Positions 1 through 11,095 of a stretch of DNA of 64,000 nucleotides are shown here, piece by piece. A program made the translations under genes and the position numbers. Origin of the DNA: Lycorma delicatula (lineage: Eukaryota; Arthropoda; Insecta; Hemiptera; Fulgoridae); contig NC_134464.1 of NCBI RefSeq assembly GCF_047948215.1, forward strand, positions 37,457,520 through 37,521,519, read 5' to 3'. Position 1 is the first letter of the stretch, and the number at the start of each line of letters is the position of its first letter. Below the pieces are notes generated by a model. The model did no database searches, was not told the origin of the DNA, and was given only the letters and a program-made list of their open reading frames with translations.

Positions 1-540
1 TGTCACGGAAAGCTCTTATTTTAGTGTTTGGTTGTAAAAGATGTCATCCTTTCAGCCCTGATATTTCTGCTCGATTCTCTGATAGAACACGAACCAGATT
101 ATTTAATTCTGACTGATTAATTAAATGGGATTCAGTACATCTATTTTATAAAAAGTCTGAATCTCTTTCTGCATCGCCTGATAAGTCAGCACAAGATACG
201 ACATTTTCATTTTCATCTAAGTTCTATATTTCTAGTAGTACTGGAATTGGAAGCTCTTGGCTATGTGGCACTGGCCGCATGGCAGAAGGAATATCAGGGT
301 ATTTAACAGTACGTCTAGTTTACCTGTTACTCCACACATCTTTATTACACAAAAATAAAACAGACTGTGGTGTGATCCTTCGTTATTTCCAAACCATTGG
401 AATTACAAATGACATGTGACGAGATCCATTTATCCAATCAGTCAATAGTGTTAAACAAGAAGCACAGCAAATATGAGGAGCCGAAGATTTGTTCTGATCG
501 CCTAATTTAAATCCAACATACAGTTCATACGCCTTTTTTT
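1..540 (-). pseudogene. Broken copy of a repeated arthropod ORF, truncated at the window edge
   Basis: Read on the minus strand, one frame from about 540 down to 240 gives a protein-like run with the pieces KKAYELYVGFKLGDQNKSS, APHICCASCLTLLTDW, TVKYPDIPSAMRPVPHS and ELPIP. A further piece near 100-150 reads SELNNLVRVLSENRAEISG. The paired cysteines (ICCxxC) and the YPD-PSAMRPVPHS block are what I recall from an uncharacterised protein present in many copies in hemipteran and other arthropod genomes. Its function is unknown to me and it is probably mobile-element borne. Two in-frame TAA stops (after IPMVWK and after WSNR) show that this copy is dead. It continues off the left edge. Confidence 0.55.
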
Positions 541-2164
541 TATCAGCGAGTTATATTTCTTTTCTGAGACTTCAACATTACCTCCTCACAGATGTAGTAT
601 AAATTGTTTGGATGATTAATGCAACTTCGAGGCATTGCTGATACATTACAATAACTAACGTTGTTTAAAAAGAAACACTTTATAAACACATTAATTTAAT
701 AAAATACATTCACTTCACTGAACAACATATACTCGCAAATATGAAAGCCAGCTACAAAACTGAATGTTACACACACGAGAACTCACACTTGAACGAGCAT
801 TACAAATATTTCTCTAGTCTGCAAATACAATATTTAGTATATATATTGTCTAATAAATATAATAACGACAGAAATAATTAATGAGAGGAGATGTTTATAG
901 TAAGATGAAAATTGAAAGAACGAATCGCATTCTTGTATAATTAATGTGTACATAATAAACATGATGACTAATGTCTAACAAATCAATGTGACAACAATTA
1001 AGGGCTGTAATAAATAAACAAAAGGTATTAATTGTTAAATAATATAATAAAATACGTTCAGAGAATGCTATATGCTTATGGAATTCATGCATGATACTAC
1101 TTGAAAATAAGAATAGTAGTTACCAAACAACTAAGCGTGATAGAAGAATTCCGATTTCATATTTGAAATCAGCATGAATCAGTTAGTCACTCTCATTTAA
1201 CAAAATCATTGATGAACAGTGTTAATAATTATTATTATTCGTATTATTTTTGTTATTATTATTAATTATTTACCTATTAAACTAATGTATATATACAAAA
1301 CAATAATTACTAATCGAATTTATTTTACAAAAATTTTATGGTGAAAAAAAAATTAAGTTTTATAAGACATTCTAGTGACACAAGAAAAACTTACATTAAA
1401 GTGTAAATAAAACTTTCTGTTGCTACAACATTAAAGTAAAAGAAAAAAAAATGCCGGGCACTTACGATTTTGTTGACTTTATGTCATACAGAAATACACG
1501 GCACACTTTACCTCTATTCTTTGATATCCTAAACTTTATACGAAAAGTAAAGAAACGTGTTTTTTTTCATCCATGCCAGTTGAAACATTTCTACTATCAT
1601 CCTGTAAAAGTACCTGTAACTTAACGCTTTAATATATTTCTTTTTCTTTTTTTATAAATTGGACTAAAAGCATTTTAGTTTCTAAAATGAAACTAACTTA
1701 TTTTATATTGTATGTATCTTTTTTTTTAATGTTGTGAACAATTTTTAATATATAGTTTTTATTAGTTCATACCTAATACAGTACTAGGTATTGGTGAATA
1801 TATATACATATATATTATAGGGTGCTGATTTGCCACATTTTAATACGTTTTGTTTTTTTTTTTTTAATATACTTCAAAATTCTTACGTTAGTATTTAATT
1901 TCTCTTGACTTTATTCATATAATTTTACTTAAAAACAAACTTATTCTTTGCCAAACATAAAATAGTGTGTTTTTCGATCCTAGTCAAATCTCTTTCACCC
2001 AAAATTTCTCGGTTTTGGGACCTAATATTTTTCAGTTTTTCAGGTCAGATATTTTTATATAATTATTAAATTTACCCGTTAATTTGGGTCCCAAGAATTA
2101 TAGTCTTAGTTTTTTTGAACATGGCACCGTTTGGCATAATAACTATAATATATCATTTTAAAAT
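541..2164. other. AT-rich spacer, no gene recognised
   Basis: No convincing reading frame, splice pattern or repeat boundary was seen. The stretch is rich in short A and T runs and ATT/TTA tracts (for example around 1220-1270). Confidence 0.6.
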
Positions 2165-2524
2165 AGCTTACCAAATTCCAATTTCTTCGAGCGCTTTCGG
2201 CTATTCTGCCATCTTCAAGAGAAATACAACTATGATTAAAATTATAAAACTACCATAATTAAATGTTATATATATAAAACAATTGATCGTCATTTTATTA
2301 TTCATCAGAAGTTAAAGTTTAAGTCTTAAGTGACTACGTCCGTATTGTAATAGTTTCTCAATCGTTATTAACAATTGAGAAACTGTTACATAAATAAAAT
2401 ATCAATTGTTATATATATATTAATTATGGTAGTTTTATCATATTAATCAATTAATTATATTTCTCTTGAAGAGGGCAGAATAGCCGAAAGCGCTCGAGGA
2501 AATTAAACTGGGATTTGGTAAGCT
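2165..2524. repeat. Foldback element with ~125-bp inverted arms
   Basis: The left arm (about 2165-2289) and the right arm (about 2400-2524) are imperfect inverted copies. Both carry the block GAGCGCTTTCGGCTATTCTG or its complement, and both continue inward through a shared 'aaaactaccataatt' stretch to 'acaattgat'. The ~110-bp spacer holds its own 11-bp hairpin (AGTTTCTCAAT at 2352-2362 against ATTGAGAAACT at 2374-2384). No clean target-site duplication could be fixed, because both flanks are T/A-rich. It could be a MITE or a tail-to-tail pair of retroelement termini. Confidence 0.75.
2459..2503 (+). ncRNA. Hammerhead-ribozyme-like motif (degenerate)
   Basis: The right arm of the foldback element can be laid on the type I hammerhead core. 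Stem I would be ATTTCTC (2459-2465) against GAGGAAAT (2496-2503) with one bulged G. The first core strand is TTGAAGA (2466-2472), stem II is GGGC-AGAATA-GCC (2473-2485), and GAAA is at 2486-2489. A minimal stem III GCGC follows, then UC at 2494-2495 as the expected cleavage position. Every conserved core base is present except C3, which is T. The left arm carries a second copy on the minus strand. Activity is unproven, and the C3 change argues for a decayed ribozyme. Confidence 0.3.
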
Positions 2525-2743
2525 GTTTTTTTAAATTATGTATAATTACAGTCTTGTTTATTTTTACCGATAGTGCAGAAATCAGGACAAAATCTTTTAT
2601 CAGCCAACACATAATAACAAAGCTTCTTGTTTATTTGAACCTTCTTGTTTATTTTCATCAGTGGAACTTGGCGTGGAAGTTAGTTAGTTACATTCTTTGT
2701 AAAACACTGTCTGTATGTATATATAATACAATCTTTATTCGAA

Positions 2744-2792
2744 ACTAGCAGGCCCGGCAATGCTTCGCTATTGCTAGATTTGAGTGTGTATA

Positions 2793-2855
<63 letters not shown>

Positions 2856-3502
2856 GAATATAATTGAAAGTTTGATAAAACATTAACAAAATGAACATTA
2901 CGGAACTTCATAAAATTTAATCTTTCCCTTTTACCATTTCTTATTTCCCCCTTTCCCTTTTATCCTTACCCTTTCCCTTTTCATTTCCCCTTTTCCCCAT
3001 TTTTCCCCCTCGTTTCTTTCTATTTTTCCCATTTCCCCTTTCCTTTCCCCCTTCTATTACCACGTTTTCATATTTTCTTTTCTCTTCTTTCCCCTTTCGA
3101 TTTCCTTTTCCCCGTTTCCCCTTTTTTCATTTTGTCCTTTTTCCCTTTTATTTTTTTAGATTTTTCCCTTTCTTACTTTTTCCCCACGCGTAAATCGGTC
3201 CTATAGTTTTTTAGTCTACAGCGCACACACTTATCGAAAACATTGAAATGGAATCGTAAAATATTTAGTATAGTGAGTGTTGCTTTTATGTCCAACAGAT
3301 AGCGCTCTTTAAAGAAAACAAAAAAAAAAAAAAAATTTCCTGTCACAGTTATGACATCTTAGATATATAAATAGTAGATAAATAAAAACACGCGTGTATT
3401 CGAATGCAACGTTGTGTCAAAATTTCAAAGAAATCGGTGAAGAACTTTCGGAGATTTAAGATTTTGAACAAACGAACATTTACATTTTTATTTATATAGA
3501 TA
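2744..3502 (+). repeat. Interspersed repeat with (TA)n and pyrimidine tract, copy A
   Basis: It begins ACTAGCAGGCCCGGCAATGC, runs through a (TA)n microsatellite (about 2798-2852), then about 270 bases that are almost purely C and T (about 2920-3190). After that comes a unique-looking block containing 'ccaacagatagcgctctt', and it ends ACATTTTTATTTATATAGA. An inverted second copy at 8878-9578 and a shorter 5' fragment at 5382 define the family. No coding capacity was seen, so it is probably a non-autonomous element. Confidence 0.75.
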
Positions 3503-4736
3503 TATGTATGTATATATTTTGTATAAATATTTTCAATTAAATTTTTCATTTACTCAATTTTCGAATTATAAAAAAAAAACGCAGATATTGATAATTAACG
3601 ATAATTAGCAATTAAATCAAAAAGGATCAAAATATTCGAGGGGAAGTAAAAAAAAAAAATAAAATAGGATCCCTTTTCAATTTCTATCATTTTGTTTATA
3701 AAGTGAATTGGCTCGTAGATGAAATCTAGATTAGATGTTTTCCGTTAAATAAAACGACTAATTAACTTTCACCATACCATTCTGCTGTAAGTAGTTCAAA
3801 AATATTGACTATATGTATTCAGAGCTGGGATCTGTTAATAGGTTTTTATGAGTAGAAGAGATGATACGAATTGATATACATCTTGAAGTTTAAGCAATTT
3901 AGCCTTAATATAGATACAGTATTTCATATCTAAATTGTTTATGTATACTTAATGTAAATATAATTAGTTGTTAGCGTCTGATGAATATGCAACAGGTGCG
4001 ATATTAGTATGGTGAATTTTGTAACGGTCGCGTAAGTGTGTAGAGTAGAAAGAGTACATATTTTCTCGGAAATCGAAGAAGATTTGCATATACTCATTTT
4101 CATGATGTATTAAAATTTAAGGTGAAATTTTCTTGTTTTTATAAATTTAACAAAAAATATTCTTGCTTATTATAATTTATTAAATCCCCTTTCCATTTCA
4201 TAATTACTTCTAGGTAATCTTAGCATATAACTGAAAGATTTAGAAGTTAAATTTTCAATCTTTCATATCAAACCAACTAGGACATTTTCAGGGTCATTTA
4301 AAGTACTGATAAATGTACAGCAGATTATCTCTTCAACAAATAAAAGAATGCTCAATAAATACCATATTATTGTAGATCTCACGTATCTTCTCCCATTTAA
4401 TGATGAAAGTAATTTTAATGAAGCGAATAAATTACCGGTGATGAGGGTGTTCCATTACCGTCCTGAGAGAAAGTCGTAGCAAACGATTCCAATTAAATGA
4501 TTACAGCAAATACGAAGTGAGAAAATTGCTGCAACAAAATATTTTCATTATTTATCAATATGGTTTTTAAATCGTGGATTTAATGCCTAGATATATGCAT
4601 CATCCCAGAAAGTGACTTTTAAAATATAGTAAAAACAATTTTTTTTTCAAAAAATCTAAATATTTCGGTAAAAATAAATTATTAAAAACGTATTGTTTGG
4701 TTACTTATTTTCTGATTTCCCCTTGTAGTATAATTC

Positions 4737-4737
<1 letters not shown>
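3503..4737. other. AT-rich spacer, no gene recognised
   Basis: No supported gene, RNA or repeat boundary was found here. Confidence 0.55.
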
Positions 4738-4772
<35 letters not shown>

Positions 4773-4773
4773 T
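4738..4773. repeat. (ATA)n microsatellite
   Basis: About twelve uninterrupted AAT/ATA units sit directly before an 'aaccgacttcaagg' repeat start. Confidence 0.9.
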
Positions 4774-4777
4774 TATT

Positions 4778-5075
4778 AACCGACTTCAAGGAAAGGATAA
4801 TTAATTTATTATCAATTCGACTGTTTTTTTTGTTTTTTTTTAATATCACGTAATATCATCTCCAACATTAGTAAACCGATTTTGATAATTTTTTTTAATT
4901 GAAAAAATGTACTTACGTAGTAGTCCCATATAAATTTTAACCAAATCCAATGATAATCTTAAGAAAATATCAAAAAACCAAACGGCTCGACACCCTAGCC
5001 GCTGACCGCTCCCACCAGTACCGTGTTGCTCTGTTCCCTGTACGACTAGGATATTAATAACAGTCTATATATATC
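4778..5075 (+). repeat. Interspersed repeat starting AACCGACTTCAA
   Basis: The start AACCGACTTCAAGGAAAGGA resembles the 'ACCGACTTC' motif of repeats common in insect genomes. The block 'tcgacaccctagccgctgaccgctcccacc' region near 4987 is more GC-rich than its surroundings. Two related ACCGACTTC motifs occur at about 5935 and 6383. The far end is not sharply defined. Confidence 0.45.
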
Positions 5076-5381
5076 GTTGTTTAGTCTCCGCGGAAATATT
5101 CATGGCATTTCTTTCTCTATTTTTTTCCTTAAACAATCATTCTTGGCTACTTTTCTCTAAACTCTATATAAATAATAAATCTACATTTATTATTTATATA
5201 AAACTGTGAAAAAATGTATTATCCCTGATTGAAAAATTATAATATAAATATTTATATTATGCAATAATAAATTATAATTTTGTAATACAAATTTTAATTT
5301 TGCAGTATTAAATAAATAATCATACAGCAAGCTCCCAACCGACATCATTAAGTAAGCCTTCCCATTTTTTAATTATATAAC

Positions 5382-5789
5382 GCTAGCTGATCTGGCAATG
5401 CTTCTTTATTGCTAGATTTGAGTAAATATATAGATTAAACGAATAAAAGTGAAAGTTTGAAAAAGCATTAAAAACTGAACTTTACGGAACATCGCAAAAT
5501 TTAACCTCCTTTTTTCCGTCTCCCAATCTTACCTCTTCCCCTATATTCCTTTTTCCCTTCTTCGCAAATTTATTTTATTTATTTTCACGTAACTAATATA
5601 TATTGTGAATATGAGCCAAGTCGGACCGTAAATATAATTTTCCGAAATATTCTGACCCCAGCGACACATAGCAGGTCCAAATTAATTCAGAAACCTTCAT
5701 GGGCGTGCGCACAACTCACAAACGTTTCATCTCAATCAGATGAATGGTATATGAACGCATACGGGACAAACAAACATTCATATATACTC

Positions 5790-5828
<39 letters not shown>

Positions 5829-5844
5829 TGTGTGTAGAAGCTAG

Positions 5845-5875
<31 letters not shown>

Positions 5876-5876
5876 G
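5382..5876 (+). repeat. 5' fragment of the pyrimidine-tract repeat, copy C, with (TA)n tracts
   Basis: GCTAGCTGATCTGGCAATGC at 5382 and the following 'attgctagatttgagta', 'gaaagtttgaaaaagcatta' and 'ctttacggaac' blocks match copies A and B. Only a short pyrimidine stretch follows. The sequence then changes to a tail with 'gacaaacaaacattcat' typical of insect transposon ends, and two (TA)n tracts (about 5797-5825 and 5847-5872) separated by a duplicated 'gtagaagctagata'. Confidence 0.6.
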
Positions 5877-5929
5877 AAGCTAGATACTACTAAAAATAGT
5901 GAACTAAAATAATTTATGAAAAATAAATA

Positions 5930-6534
5930 TAAAAACCGACTTCATTAATAACGTACTAAAATTTACAAGTATGCAATATTTAATATCTTTACTTATATAC
6001 TAAAGTAAAAGTATTTACAACAAATAACTATTTTTGAAATCGGTACTAGTGAACATAAGTTAAACAAAACAAAACCTATGATCTACGAATGTATATTGAA
6101 ATCCTATTTCAAAAAATGAAAAATTGGTAATAGAAGTTTTACAACAAAAGGAAATTTCCAAAAATATAACTTAACAATAAAATCTAACATACAAAAACAT
6201 GATAGATGGTTAGGTACATTATGTTATCATCAATTATATATATATATATGTACCTTAGCGAACTCAAGATGAGGTATGATCGTGAGACGCTCTTGAGATC
6301 CCGTTTTACATATGGGAATCCCGTTTAGCCGCCTAGCGTTCGGTTGAGGTACTAACTTTACGTAACTTTTGTGTTGGGTGGCACCGACTTCAAAAGTAGT
6401 TTTTTTTTGTGTTGTAAATACTTTAACTTTAGTTAATAAATAAAGATATAAGTATTTCTCAAATCAACATAACAAACTACTATCCAATTAGAGTCATTTT
6501 ATAATAGATGAATTTTGTAACTTATAAAAAACAT
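5930..6534. repeat. Repeat-derived stretch with ACCGACTTC motifs
   Basis: Two direct ACCGACTTCA motifs (about 5937 and 6384) bracket an AT-rich stretch with a short (TA)n run at about 6234-6249. A GC-richer patch near 6270-6350 includes 'gcctagcgttcggttgagg'. No reading frame is supported. Confidence 0.35.
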
Positions 6535-6539
6535 TAAGC

Positions 6540-6599
6540 CTGGCCGTGATTCGAACTTAGAACTTTCAGTATGAAAGTCAGATAATCTATCACGGAGGT
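6540..6599 (-). repeat. tRNA-derived SINE head (minus strand)
   Basis: Read on the minus strand it shows CCTCCGTGATAGATTATCTG followed by GACTTTCA and AGTTCGAATCACGG, with the order and spacing of RNA polymerase III A and B boxes. The SINE inserted immediately to its right has duplicated the end of this head. Confidence 0.5.
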
Positions 6600-6800
6600 A
6601 TTTCATTCTTTGTTTTGTTTAGCCTCTGGAACAACCGTAAGGTATTACTTCAGAGGATGAGTGAGAATAATATGTATGAATGTAAATGAACTGTGTAGTC
6701 TCAGGTCGACCATTCCTGAGATGTGTGGTTAATTGAAACCCAACCACCAAAGAACACCTGTATCCACGTTCTAGTACTCAAATCCGTATTTCACGGAGGT
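6590..6800 (-). mobile_element. SINE-1 copy, 5'-truncated, with 10-bp target duplication
   Basis: The body (6600-6790) carries the SINE-1 tail on the minus strand: 'agcctctggaacaaccgtaa', 'gaccattcctgagatgtgtg', 'ttaattgaaacccaaccacc'. It is flanked by the direct repeat TCACGGAGGT at 6590-6599 and 6791-6800, a target-site duplication made by insertion into another tRNA-derived repeat. The tRNA-like head of this copy is missing, as expected from incomplete reverse transcription. Confidence 0.75.
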
Positions 6801-8877
6801 TTGTATAATAATATTTCATCTTTATTAACTCTTTTTGTCAGTTGATTATTACTTTTTTTATTATACTTACGTTTTTAAACAAAGGAAATGACGGATATAT
6901 AATTTTTTTCGTTTTCAATAACAGGAATATGTTAAGCGTTTTTTTATCCGTATTGTGTGAACATTTTTCATTATTTTAATTCATGGAAACGCCTGTAAAT
7001 TAAGAAGGAACCTTCTTAAATTCTCTCTCTCTATAAAAAAGTAACAAAAATCTAAAGAATTGGGTCATATGTTTAGAAGAACTTTTATGTTTATTTTAAT
7101 GCTCCAAATAACTTCCGATATTACGCCATTTATCCATGTTACACTATATAAATAGACATTTACAATTTTTTTTTCCTGAATAATGTAATTTAACGATGAA
7201 ATGGGATTTAATAAATTATAATAGCACGAATATTGTTTTTATATTTTTAAAAACAAGACAATTTCACTATAAATTTTAATACAAAATGAAAATCAAATAG
7301 AAGAAGAAAAAAAGGAAATCCCATAATGTTACCACACTTTCAGTGATTTTTATAGATGTAAAGTCTAAAGTATAATCACAGTTTTTCATTACACTAATGG
7401 AAATCATTCATAAACGATACATCTCGTCTCGCTCAATGTTACCAGCCTCTTTCATGTTAATGTACCATTAACTCTTATTACTTTCTTCTTATAATTGTTA
7501 CCTTGTAATTCACATTAATTTTATTTATATTGAAATTTTTCCAAAATGGATCTGTTAAATTTGATTTTATTTAATTTATATAAAACTATATTTTTATAAC
7601 TGTGAGTTTACTTTTTTATCAGTAATTATGCCTATAAATGTTTAATAATTTATATAAAAATTTGGCGTTTGAATTTTCCTTGAAATCTTTAATTTTCCAA
7701 TTTTTCTCAATTAGAATTATTTCAGGAGAACGTAACACGCCTTTTTCAAAAGTCGTGATGTACTTAATAAACTTTTAGGACAGGTAGTCCCTCTGTATTT
7801 CTATTTTCCAACGTATTGAGCTGCTGTATACTGTGTTCGAAGCGTAAATCCTATCAGCCGTATGTAAATATTGAAGATTAATTTTTCGGATTTCAACATC
7901 AGAAGGTTTTATGTGCAGCCAAACATTAACAGTCAAATTGATTTTCATAGTACTCCAGTGTCGCTTGTTGAAGTAAATGATAGTTCTCTATGAACCACTG
8001 AGAATGTATAATTCCCTTATTGATTTACTTAGAGCTCTGTGCTTTGCCAATTTAAAAAAAAAAGTCTTATACGATTTAATGCACAACAGCTTTTATGACT
8101 CGTGGAGAGAGACTACGCTGGCAAAGTACGAGCTTATATAATGCGATTTGATTTTTTTTATTGCATGAACCTGTAAAAAAATCTTTTGTAAAAAACAAAG
8201 ATGAAAAAAAATCATTGTCTTTAAAAAACGTTTCCTACCCGTTTCATTACATATTTTTATTCGATTTATATGCTCATACTTCTTACCAACTCATATATAA
8301 CATATATGTGTACGAGTATACATATATATATATATCATTTGTGTTTAGCAGGAATATTTTATCTGTGTTGTATTTTTTCTGACAATTCAATTTTTTCTGA
8401 GTTGTTCTGACCTTATACTTCCACATCCCACCCTCCGATTCTATATTTTTTCTTTTTGGTTTTTTTAATATTCTATCATATTCCAAAACTTAATTTTGTT
8501 TTATTCTATTCCAGTTTCTAATATCCAGTTTCTATTCATTGCATATGATTTTATCTAACCGATTCATTTACAAAAGTTTCAGTGATGAAAATCCCGTTAA
8601 CTCGGTACATTTGGATTAAGGAGAAACAATAGCTTCTTTCTTCTTTTAAATATTGCAATAGTAGTACCCAAATTGTGTACCGTACTACGCAAAGACGCCC
8701 CCATAACTAGTTAGAAGTTTTATGATCACTGAGATTCTTTTATTAATTTTGCTCTACTACTACTGTTCTGCTACTTAGATTTATGTTAACATATCTAAAT
8801 TTAAAATTTTTAAATTACTATTTCTTCTTTTTTTAATTTTGTTTTTATCTGTTTTAATTTACGAGTATTTTTCGTTA
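6801..8877. other. AT-rich spacer, no gene recognised
   Basis: Several short open frames exist but none has recognisable protein features, codon bias or splice signals. Short (TA)n tracts occur near 8320. Confidence 0.55.
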
Positions 8878-9578
8878 TCTATATAAATAAAAATGTAAAT
8901 CTTCATTTGTTCAAAATCTTAAATCTCCGTAAGTTCTTCACCGATTGTTTTAAAATTTTGACAGAACGTTGCACTCGAATACGCGCGTATTTTATATACC
9001 TAAGTTTTCACACCTGTGACAGGTAAAAACATTCTTTTTTTTTTAAACAGCGCTATCTGTTGGACATAAAAGCAACACACGCTATACTAAATATTTTACG
9101 ATTCCATTTCAGTGTTTCCGATATATGTGTCCGCTATAGACTAAAAAACTACTGGTCCGATTTACGCGCGGGGAAAAATCAAAAAAGGTAAAAAGGGAAG
9201 AAGGGGAAAATTAAAATAATAAAAAAGGGAAAACGGGGGCAAATAAATACCGGAAAAGGAGATGGAAATGGAAAGGAGCAAAAAGAAAAAGGGAAAGGTG
9301 AAAAGAGGAAAGGGGAAAAGGAAATAGAAATTGGGGAAGGAACGGGAAATAGGAATAAAAGGGGAAATCTGGAAAGGTAAAGATAATGTGGTAAAAATTA
9401 AAATGGGAAAAGGGAAAAGGGGCAGGGAGTAAGGAGAAAGGGTAAAAGGAAATGTTAAATTTTGTGAAGTTCCGTAATGTTCATTTTGTTAATGTTTCAT
9501 CAAACTTTCAATTGTGTTCATTTAATTTATATATATACTCAAATTTAACAATAGCGAAGCATTGCCGGGTCTGCTAGT
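8878..9578 (-). repeat. Interspersed repeat with purine tract, copy B (inverted relative to copy A)
   Basis: It runs from TATATAAATAAAAATGTAAA to ATTGCCGGGTCTGCTAGT, the reverse complement of copy A end to end. The shared 'agcgctatctgttggacat' block and a purine-rich tract (about 9170-9450) correspond to the pyrimidine tract of copy A. Inter-copy identity outside the tract appears high by eye. Confidence 0.75.
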
Positions 9579-10310
9579 AGTACTATGAAATTAATTTTAA
9601 TAAACAGAAAGAGACGTGGAAAATTTCATTATTAGGCGTGAACTTGTGACCCTGCGCCTCACCAATACGATTCAGATGGTCTCCACCAATAGATAAATTC
9701 TGGTTCGCACCGGAAACTCGTTGCCTAAGTAACAATAGTACCGCCTATAGAGCGCTAGCCAATTAGCGTTCACCTTAAATTTTCTAAAATAATTCGGCTG
9801 TTCTAGGTTTTTAATCTTCTAAAACTCTGGGATATTGTATATAAAACTCTGATTAGCTGACTTTCTTTGTCCAGTCGGATAGCAAGAAGCAATTAAGAGC
9901 TATTAAATAGCTCCAGGGTTGAAATCCCGGTTACGTAAGGCATTTTTCAAACGCTACAAAATTCCATTTCCAAATCCAACGCACAAGCTTCTAACTTATG
10001 TGACGATATCATCAAGCAAACAAAGACAAAAAAAATATATATTCCCTTAATATTTTTTTAAATTATAGTAATAAAATAAAATAAGTACATAAATAAATAT
10101 GTAGATAGGAGGAGAGCCGCGAATCTGAAAAGTCTGGAATACATTGCGTTACAAAACGATCCTGAAACATTCAAGTGGAGAATAAGTAATGTCTTTTCCA
10201 GTGGTTTGTAGTAATTTTAGCACTTTATACGAGATTGCCTATATTAACATAGTTCCCTTAACATATATATTCAACCAGGATACGACAGCCACTTGCTCAT
10301 ATATCCTTTT
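9579..10310 (+). repeat. Spacer with a tRNA-like SINE head at about 9876-9945
   Basis: The segment 'gtcggatagcaagaagcaat' to 'gggttgaaatcccgg' has a B-box-like GGTTGAAATCC and a tRNA-like layout, but it is too poor for a functional tRNA. The rest of this interval shows nothing I can assign. Confidence 0.35.
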
Positions 10311-10425
10311 TTTTAACCTCTGGGACTACCGTTAGGTATTGCTTCAGAGGATGAGATGAATGATTTTTAGCGTGTGAAAATGTTATGCTTGATCGGGATT
10401 CGAACCCGGGACCTCCGGATACTCA
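10311..10425 (-). mobile_element. SINE-2 copy: tRNA-Glu-like head on the SINE-1 tail
   Basis: On the minus strand a tRNA-like piece with GGAGGTCCCGGGTTCGAATC (B box) is followed directly by 'catcctctgaagcaatacc', 'taacggtagtcccagaggtt' and an A-rich end. The tail matches that of SINE-1, but the head is different, like the segments near 15,470 and 55,090. Confidence 0.6.
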
Positions 10426-10599
10426 TACATTCTAGATTCGCTTTCTTCTTACAGCTAATATCTTACCCTAAGGAACACAAAAAAGACCCTAAAATGGACT
10501 CTTTCTCTAAGCAAATAGTAAATAATAACATTTCTTGTCACGACTGTATGCCACACAGCCAATATCGAAATCAATCAATTTTCGATTGTTTTTAATTTT

Positions 10600-11095
10600 T
10601 ATCTCCATTTACCAAGTAAAGGAAGTATTTTGATCGCGAAATATGTCGGTTTTCAGATTTCAACGGAAATATCCATTTTTACCATTCCCGAATCCATTTT
10701 GTCTAGTTTCGGCTTGACGTCTGTTCGTATCTCGCATAACTCAAAAATGATTAGTCGTAGGATTTTTAAATTTTGGATCTGTTTAACATCTAGTTGTACA
10801 CTTCCCTCTTGACTGCAATCGACTGAACCAAAAGTATCCAAAAAAAAACCAAAATCAAAAGAAATTGGATTTTGGACATTTTCTTAACTGCAGTAATCAG
10901 CCCTCATTGAGAGATTTTCAACGATATATCATAAGTGGTACTTATTTTCATTGGTTTCAGATTTATAGCCGAATAAAATTTGTATTAATGAAATATTTGG
11001 ATCGTACAAGGGCACATCGGTTCGAATCCGACTTCATATTCTTTTTTTTTTTTAATTTAAATATATTGATTTATTAACAATTATTAACCTCTGAT
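10600..11095. repeat. Long repeat-like block, non-coding, ending in a B-box-like motif
   Basis: The block from about 10,630 is more complex in composition than its AT-rich flanks. It contains 'ggacattttcttaactgcag', 'tcagccctcattgagagatt' and near its end GGTTCGAATCCGACTTCA (about 11,021), a B-box-like sequence, followed by a T run. I recognise the phrase pattern as that of a multicopy insect repeat but cannot name it. Short open frames on both strands look incidental. Confidence 0.4.

Noticed and set aside
10374..10440. Possible functional tRNA gene (TTCGAACCC B box)
   Set aside because: No acceptor stem can be formed and it is joined to the SINE tail, so it is a SINE head. The same applies to 15,468-15,533, 18,428-18,512 and 55,070-55,146.
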